From assembly GCA_031292775.1 (NCBI GenBank), contig JARLGN010000497.1, positions 1 through 52,028 of the forward strand: a DNA stretch of 52,028 nt, in the 5' to 3' direction. Numbering within the stretch: position 1 is the stretch's first letter; each line of letters starts with the position of its first letter. Below are positions 46,770 to 52,028 of this stretch, piece by piece. The translations under genes and the position numbers were made by a program. The notes beneath the pieces are model-generated. The model made no database searches and had not been told where the DNA came from. It was given only the letters and a program-made list of their open reading frames with translations. The DNA is from Acidobacteriota bacterium (lineage in GTDB: Bacteria > Acidobacteriota > Terriglobia > UBA7540).

Positions 46770-49382
46770 TCATCCCTCCGGCGGTGTTTTTTTCGGGGGC
46801 TCCGGAGGATTGGCTTGCTTGTCCTTGTCGCTCTTTCCTTTGAAAATCGAAAGGAACTTCTTCAGCACTCCGCCACTTTTCTGGCCGGGTTGCTGATCTG
46901 GGTTAGAGTTTGGGGGGGCAACAACCGTATTGTCATTTCCCGGCGTTGTGGTTGACGGCACAGTGGTGCCGCTGCCGGTGTGGAACAATCGGCTCAGAAT
47001 TCCACCGCCGCTCGGCTGGGCTGCCTGCCCTTCCTGCGGTTCGGTTCCCTCGATAAAGTACTCATTGCCCACCGATACCCCCTCGTTGCCGCTGGGGAGA
47101 GTGGACGTCGTTTGTACGGGGACGGCAACGATTCCCGGCGGCGGTTCGAAGGACCGGGCATCGCGATATGCAGGGTATTGGGTGGCCAGCTTCATGAACT
47201 CCGTCCAGATGGGCAGCGCGGAATCCGCTCCGGGGAGTTTCAGCTCGCGGTCGTCGTCATATCCCACCCAGGCAATCGCCAGCAGGTTGGAGGTAAAGCC
47301 GGCAAACCAACCGTCGTGCGAAGTCCCCGTCTTACCGGCGGCGGGCAATCTGAATCCGCGGGAACGTGCCCCTGCGCCCGTGCCATTGTTGATGACGCTT
47401 TCCATCAAATTGACCATCAGGTAGGCAACACGTGGATCGAGCACCTGGCGGGATACCACGGAACTTTTCCAAAGCAGGTGGCCGGAAGCGTCGTTGACCG
47501 CCAGGATATACCGCGGCTCCACGTAGGTTCCGCCATTCGAGAAAGTGGTATAGGCGCCGGCGACTTCCAGAGGCGTCGCCACATACGCTCCCAGCGCAAT
47601 GGCGGGCGTGGCCAGAAGACCGCGGTTAAACCCTGCCGCCAGCGCCAGATTGCGCACCTTTTCGTATCCCGCCATCTCGGCCAGGCGCACGGTGGCCACG
47701 TTCAACGAATACATCAGCGCTTTACGCAGCGTCACTTCCCCGAAATATTCCTGCTTGTAGTTTTCCGGTTCGTACGTCCGATCGCCGAACTGGAACGTGG
47801 TGGGCTCATCATTCAGCACCGTAGCCGTGGTAATGAGGGGTTGCGACCCGTCCACGCCGGAGTTCAGCGCTGCCGCATAAACGAACGGCTTGAACGATGA
47901 TCCCGGCTGGCGCTTCGCCAGCGCATGGTTAAGCTGACTGCGGCCATAATCGCGCCCACCCACCATGGCCTTCAACCATCCCGTATGCGGATCAAGCACC
48001 ACCAGCGCCAATTGCGGTTGCGAGAGATCGGGCGGCGGCGCATCCTTGGCAACTTTGGATTTGTGCAAGCGCTTGTCAACTTCCACCATGCCGGTATTGA
48101 TTGCTGTTGAAGCCGCCTGCTGCACATCCATATCGAGCGTGGTGTAAATCCGGTAGCTCTGCGAAAGCAGATCCTTCTCGGAAAACTGCTCGAGCAACTG
48201 GTCTTTCACCATGTCCACAAAGTAGGGAGCCTGGGTGCCCTCCACGTTGCGCATTACCACGCCCAAGGGCGCGGCGGAAGCCTTTTCCGTCTCCTGAGGT
48301 GTGAGCATGCCCTGTTCCATCATGCTTCTCAGGATAAAGTTGCGCCGCTCCAAGGCCCGCTCCGGATACTTGTAAGGCGAATAAATATTGGGCCCGCGAA
48401 TCATCCCCGCCAGCAGCGCGGCCTCCGCCGCCGTCAGGCTGCCCACGTCCTTGTTGAAGTAGGCGCTGGCGGCTTCCCCGAAGCCATAGATGGAAAAGCC
48501 TCCGCGCTGACCCAGGTAGGTCTGATTGGCAAACAGCTCAAAAATCTGTTCCTTGTTCAGCCGTTGTTCCAGCAGCAGGGCTAGGAAAACCTGGGTTATC
48601 TTGCGGGTAAATTTGCGCTGGGGAGTGAGCCCAAAGATGTTGCGTGCCAGCGTCATGGTCAGCGTGCTTCCGCCCTGCATGATTTCGTCCGAACGGAAGA
48701 AATCATGGATACCGGAGGCCACGATGCGGTACAGGTTCACCCCATGGTGAGTGAAGAAACTGTGATCTTCCGCCGCCACCACAGCGTCGATGACCGTCTT
48801 GGGAAGATCCTGGTAGCGCACCAGCCGCCGTTTGGTGCGGGAAGTATCAAACAGCGTGGTAATGACTTCCGGTTCAAGCTTGTAAGTCTGCAGCGCCCCG
48901 GTGCCGCCAAGCGAAGTGATGGAGGTTATGCGTCCATTGGCAAACTCCAACGCTGCCGGGCCTTCCGCGAAATCGTCACTGGCAAAGAATGAAGATAAGC
49001 CCGGCCGGATTTCCAGGCGATTGCCCTCCCGCCGGTAGGTGCCAACGTTGGACCCGCCTTCCGTCTCGGCGTAGAGTCCCTTGCGCAGGCGGGCTGCCAC
49101 GTCGTCCGGCGTGATGGCTTCACCGACAAACACCGGCGTGGGCGCGGCGAATACCAGCGAGGCATTATTGAACACGTCGCCGCTAAGACGGGCGTCGATG
49201 GCCCGCGAAAAGCGCACATAGAAGAAGATCAAGGCTCCCACCGCCAGCAGAAACAACAGCAGGGCCGCGCCCAGCAATATTTTTTTGTTTTTTCCCCAGA
49301 AGGATGTCCGAAAGCGCAAGAATCCCCCACGGTTCCCTGCTCCGTGAGAGCCTCGCGATGCCGAAGATGGACGGACAGTCAC
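46770..49382 (-). CDS. Class A penicillin-binding protein (glycosyltransferase/transpeptidase)
   Basis: 870 aa; AAEDHSFFTHHGVN, GGSTLTMTLARNIFG (GT51); RQPGSSFKPFVY (SxxK), AAGKTGTSHDGWFAGF (KTG). Confidence 0.95.
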   Translation of the reverse strand: MTVRPSSASRGSHGAGNRGGFLRFRTSFWGKNKKILLGAALLLFLLAVGALIFFYVRFSRAIDARLSGDVFNNASLVFAAPTPVFVGEAITPDDVAARLRKGLYAETEGGSNVGTYRREGNRLEIRPGLSSFFASDDFAEGPAALEFANGRITSITSLGGTGALQTYKLEPEVITTLFDTSRTKRRLVRYQDLPKTVIDAVVAAEDHSFFTHHGVNLYRIVASGIHDFFRSDEIMQGGSTLTMTLARNIFGLTPQRKFTRKITQVFLALLLEQRLNKEQIFELFANQTYLGQRGGFSIYGFGEAASAYFNKDVGSLTAAEAALLAGMIRGPNIYSPYKYPERALERRNFILRSMMEQGMLTPQETEKASAAPLGVVMRNVEGTQAPYFVDMVKDQLLEQFSEKDLLSQSYRIYTTLDMDVQQAASTAINTGMVEVDKRLHKSKVAKDAPPPDLSQPQLALVVLDPHTGWLKAMVGGRDYGRSQLNHALAKRQPGSSFKPFVYAAALNSGVDGSQPLITTATVLNDEPTTFQFGDRTYEPENYKQEYFGEVTLRKALMYSLNVATVRLAEMAGYEKVRNLALAAGFNRGLLATPAIALGAYVATPLEVAGAYTTFSNGGTYVEPRYILAVNDASGHLLWKSSVVSRQVLDPRVAYLMVNLMESVINNGTGAGARSRGFRLPAAGKTGTSHDGWFAGFTSNLLAIAWVGYDDDRELKLPGADSALPIWTEFMKLATQYPAYRDARSFEPPPGIVAVPVQTTSTLPSGNEGVSVGNEYFIEGTEPQEGQAAQPSGGGILSRLFHTGSGTTVPSTTTPGNDNTVVAPPNSNPDQQPGQKSGGVLKKFLSIFKGKSDKDKQANPPEPPKKTPPEG

Positions 49383-49385
49383 GTT

Positions 49386-49748
49386 TTATATTGCCCGGTT
49401 TTCAGATGAGGGGGTGAAATGGAGCTGAAGCGTGTACACCTTCAAATCCACGGGGGCGATGTAATCGATTTTGACACTGACCTTGACCGAAGTAGCCTCC
49501 ACCGTCACATTGTCTTCGACAATGGGAAGGCCCAGATCCTCGGCCTTGGCCAGGATGTTTTTTCGCACCGCATCCGCCGTGGCGTGCTGTGTCACCCAAA
49601 AAGGTGTCTGGTTCTGGATGTAATCTTGAAGTTCGTAGTTGTTGACGTAAACGGGAATGGTCTTGACGCAGGCAAAGATCACCGCCGCGATAAAGGCGAG
49701 GGCAAGAATCGCCTTCAAGGTTATCTTTCCGGACTCAGACCGCCGCAT
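49386..49748 (-). CDS. Short single-TM protein, DUF4845-like
   Basis: Start MRRSESGKITLKAILALAFIAAVIFACVKTIPVYVNNYELQDYIQ; ~120 aa. Confidence 0.55.
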   Translation of the reverse strand: MRRSESGKITLKAILALAFIAAVIFACVKTIPVYVNNYELQDYIQNQTPFWVTQHATADAVRKNILAKAEDLGLPIVEDNVTVEATSVKVSVKIDYIAPVDLKVYTLQLHFTPSSENRAI

Positions 49749-49782
49749 CGTGTCCCTCGTACCTTGTAGAACCCCCAAGAGC

Positions 49783-51480
49783 TTATCTCCCTTGCATTTC
49801 CAGCAAACTGGAGACAACAGATTCCAGCTTAACATCCTGTATTTGCTTTGTCGAGCGACGGAAGATCTCCGCCAGCCCCTGTTCAAATTTGCGTTTGCCG
49901 ATCGTCACGCGGTAGGGCACGCCAATCAGGTCCGCGTCCTTGAACTTGACCCCCGGCCGTTCGGCGCGGTCGTCAAAGAGCACGTCCAGGGATTTTGCGC
50001 GCATCTCCTCGTAAAGCTTTTCCGCAGCTTCGCGCAAGCGCGCGTCGTCCATGTTGGCAGCCGTCAGGATGACGTCAAAAGGAGCAATGGCCGCGGGCAG
50101 GAACATGCCATCACGATCGTGGTTCTGCTCCACTGCCGCGCTCAGAATGCGCTCCACGCCTATGCCGTAGGAACCCATTACCAGCGGAACCTCGCGGCCG
50201 TTTTCATCGAGCACGCTGGCGTGCATGGCCTGGGAGTAACGGCGCCCCAGCTTGAAGATGTGGCCCAACTCCACCGAAACGCTGACCCGCAGCGGCTTTC
50301 CGCATTTCTTGCAATGATCACCGGCGGATACCACGCGCAAATCGAAGTATTCAGGGGTAAAGTCGCGTCCGGGCGTTACGTTGCGCAGGTGGGTGCCGTC
50401 CTGATTGGCGCCTGTAATCATGTTGCGACGCCCTTCGAGCGCCTTGTCAGCAAGAATCCTGACGCCTTTCAATCCCACCGGACCCAGTGAACCCAGGTGC
50501 GCCCCCAGCAGCGCCAGGGCTTCTTCCGGCGTGGAGGGGCGGAACGCGTCGGTGCCCAGCGTGGAGGCCAGCTTGGTTTCACTCAGCGTATGATCGCCGC
50601 GCAGCAGGATCAGTATCGCCTGGGCATCCACAACGTAGACCAGGGTTTTGATCATCCGGTTGCCATTCTCACCAGTGAACTTAACCAGGTCATCGATGGT
50701 TTTTTGCCCCGGGGTCGCAAAGGGCTCCGGCGCCGCGTCGCCCGCGATGTCCTCCACCGGCGGCGCGTTCCCTTCCGCTTTTTCCAAATTCGCCGCGTAG
50801 CCGCAATCGCAGATCGCGATCAGGTCCTCGCCCGCGTCCGTGGGAGCGGTGAATTCATGCGAGTGGGTCCCGCCCATCGTTCCCGAGTACGCTTCCACAA
50901 TCACGTACTTGATCCCGCAGCGGTCAAAGATGCGGCGATACGCGTCGTAATGCTTGTGGTAGCTTGCGTCCAGGCCGGCGTCGTCAATATCAAACGAATA
51001 CGAATCCTTCATCCAGAACTGCCGCAGCCGCAGCAGTCCCGACTTGGGGCGCGGCTCATCGCGGAACTTTTCCTGAATCTGGTACCACATCTGCGGAAGT
51101 TGCTTGTAGGAGCGCAGTTCCCCGCGCGCGATGTTGGTCATTTCCTCTTCGTGGGTTACGCCCAGCACCATTTCATGATCGTTGCGATCCTTAAACTTGA
51201 AGATCGCCGGGCCGTAGGCGGTGTAGCGTCCAGACTCTTTCCAAAGCTCGGCCGGGTTCAGCGCCGGCAGATAGAATTCCTGCGCGCCAATGGCGTCCAT
51301 TTCCTGGCGGATAATCCCCATGATCTTCAGCAGCGACCGCTGCGCCAAAAAGAGATGAGCGTATACACCGGCGGCAACCTGGCGGATGTAGCCTGCCCGC
51401 AGCAACAGGCGATGACTGGGAACTTCTGCTTCCGCGGGATCTTCCCGCAAGGTGGGAATAAAAGCCTGACTCCAACGCAT
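49783..51480 (-). CDS. proS: Proline--tRNA ligase
   Basis: 565 aa; MRWSQAFIPTLREDPAEAEVPSHRLLLRAGYIRQVAAGVYAHLFLAQRSLLKI; YRTAYGP...FKFKDRNDHEMVLGVTHEEEMTNIA. Confidence 0.97.
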   Translation of the reverse strand: MRWSQAFIPTLREDPAEAEVPSHRLLLRAGYIRQVAAGVYAHLFLAQRSLLKIMGIIRQEMDAIGAQEFYLPALNPAELWKESGRYTAYGPAIFKFKDRNDHEMVLGVTHEEEMTNIARGELRSYKQLPQMWYQIQEKFRDEPRPKSGLLRLRQFWMKDSYSFDIDDAGLDASYHKHYDAYRRIFDRCGIKYVIVEAYSGTMGGTHSHEFTAPTDAGEDLIAICDCGYAANLEKAEGNAPPVEDIAGDAAPEPFATPGQKTIDDLVKFTGENGNRMIKTLVYVVDAQAILILLRGDHTLSETKLASTLGTDAFRPSTPEEALALLGAHLGSLGPVGLKGVRILADKALEGRRNMITGANQDGTHLRNVTPGRDFTPEYFDLRVVSAGDHCKKCGKPLRVSVSVELGHIFKLGRRYSQAMHASVLDENGREVPLVMGSYGIGVERILSAAVEQNHDRDGMFLPAAIAPFDVILTAANMDDARLREAAEKLYEEMRAKSLDVLFDDRAERPGVKFKDADLIGVPYRVTIGKRKFEQGLAEIFRRSTKQIQDVKLESVVSSLLEMQGR

Positions 51481-51502
51481 GATTTCGACCTTTCGTGGTT
51501 TA

Positions 51503-51530
51503 GAGCTGTCAGCGCTCAGCTTTCAGCACT
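51503..51530. repeat. Heptamer array upstream of proS
   Basis: GAGCTGT|CAGCGCT|CAGCTTT|CAGCACT. Confidence 0.6.
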
Positions 51531-51766
51531 CCGCCGGCAATCCAGTGTTCCCGCTGAGGGGTGATTACGGGCGGCTGAGGACCATACATTCGAATCCGTC
51601 ATTGTTGAAGATACAGCCACAGATTGTCAAGGAAGGCGCGGGCGGCTCGGCCGTGGAATGGGCATCTTCACCCCACTGCTGTCCAAATTAGCAGACGCGC
51701 CAAGTGGACCACGCGGGCCCGCGGTCAGCCATCATGAATTCGACATCGAAACCAAGAATACATTTC

Positions 51767-52025
51767 CCCTCGCCCCCTTGGGGGAGAGGGGGGACCGCCA
51801 GGCGGAGGGGGCCCCACGTTCTGCTTGTCGTGGGGGTGAGGGGGTCTTTGCCAAAATGGAATTCGTTTGGGAGACCCGCAAAAGCCAGGCAAAAGGCAAA
51901 AATAAAATGCCCTCAGAGTCGACAGGATCTCAGAAGGCCCATGAGTTTTTGACCCCCTCACCCGTCCTGCCCCGGCTGATGAAAACGCCGGTTGCAGTCC
52001 ACCCTCTCCCCCAAGGGGGCGAGGG
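51767..52025. repeat. 259-bp composite REP-like element (copy C)
   Basis: Arms nearly identical to copy A (40145-40402); central ~100 nt divergent. Confidence 0.88.
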
Positions 52026-52028
52026 ATA

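Noticed and set aside
46980-47900. 306-aa plus-strand ORF
   Set aside because: Antisense to the class A PBP gene.
50497-51564. 355-aa plus-strand ORF
   Set aside because: Antisense to proS; shadow ORF.
51481-51766. T-box leader upstream of proS
   Set aside because: No T-box sequence (UGGNACCGCG-like) visible; the region contains a heptamer array instead.

Overview
This 52 kb window is from a GC-rich bacterial chromosome. Gene content and style suggest Acidobacteriota-like; that is an inference, with no rRNA or marker search behind it. About 33 protein genes are supportable. Housekeeping genes: glmU, tldD and a tldE/pmbA-like partner, ahcY, metK, prfB with its programmed +1 frameshift, lnt, slipin and nfeD, a class A PBP, proS, and tRNA-Glu(CUC). 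The accessory segment at about 12.9-30.3 kb has two parts. (a) A gene graveyard at 12.9-15.2 kb: a scrambled GMC oxidoreductase with a gluconate_2-dh3-like fragment, a P1-family peptidase broken by one in-frame amber codon, and a truncated ROK fragment. (b) A candidate alpha-GlcNAc scavenging locus: a membrane regulator with tandem malectin-like domains, a GntR/UTRA regulator with a NagR/DasR-like GTCTAGAC palindrome upstream, a TonB-dependent receptor, a 930-aa TPR protein, a GH89 alpha-N-acetylglucosaminidase, and a secreted carbon-nitrogen hydrolase. The most unusual signal is at the repeat level. At least ten short, degenerate arrays have an exact 7-nt period but different unit sequences. 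Several start within a few nt of stop codons, one occupies the tldD ribosome-binding region, and a cluster of three lies in frame inside lnt. There is also a family of ~75-80 bp REP-like arms, present as two ~259-bp inverted composite elements and one solo arm. All assignments come from reading sequence and translated ORFs; no database search was run.
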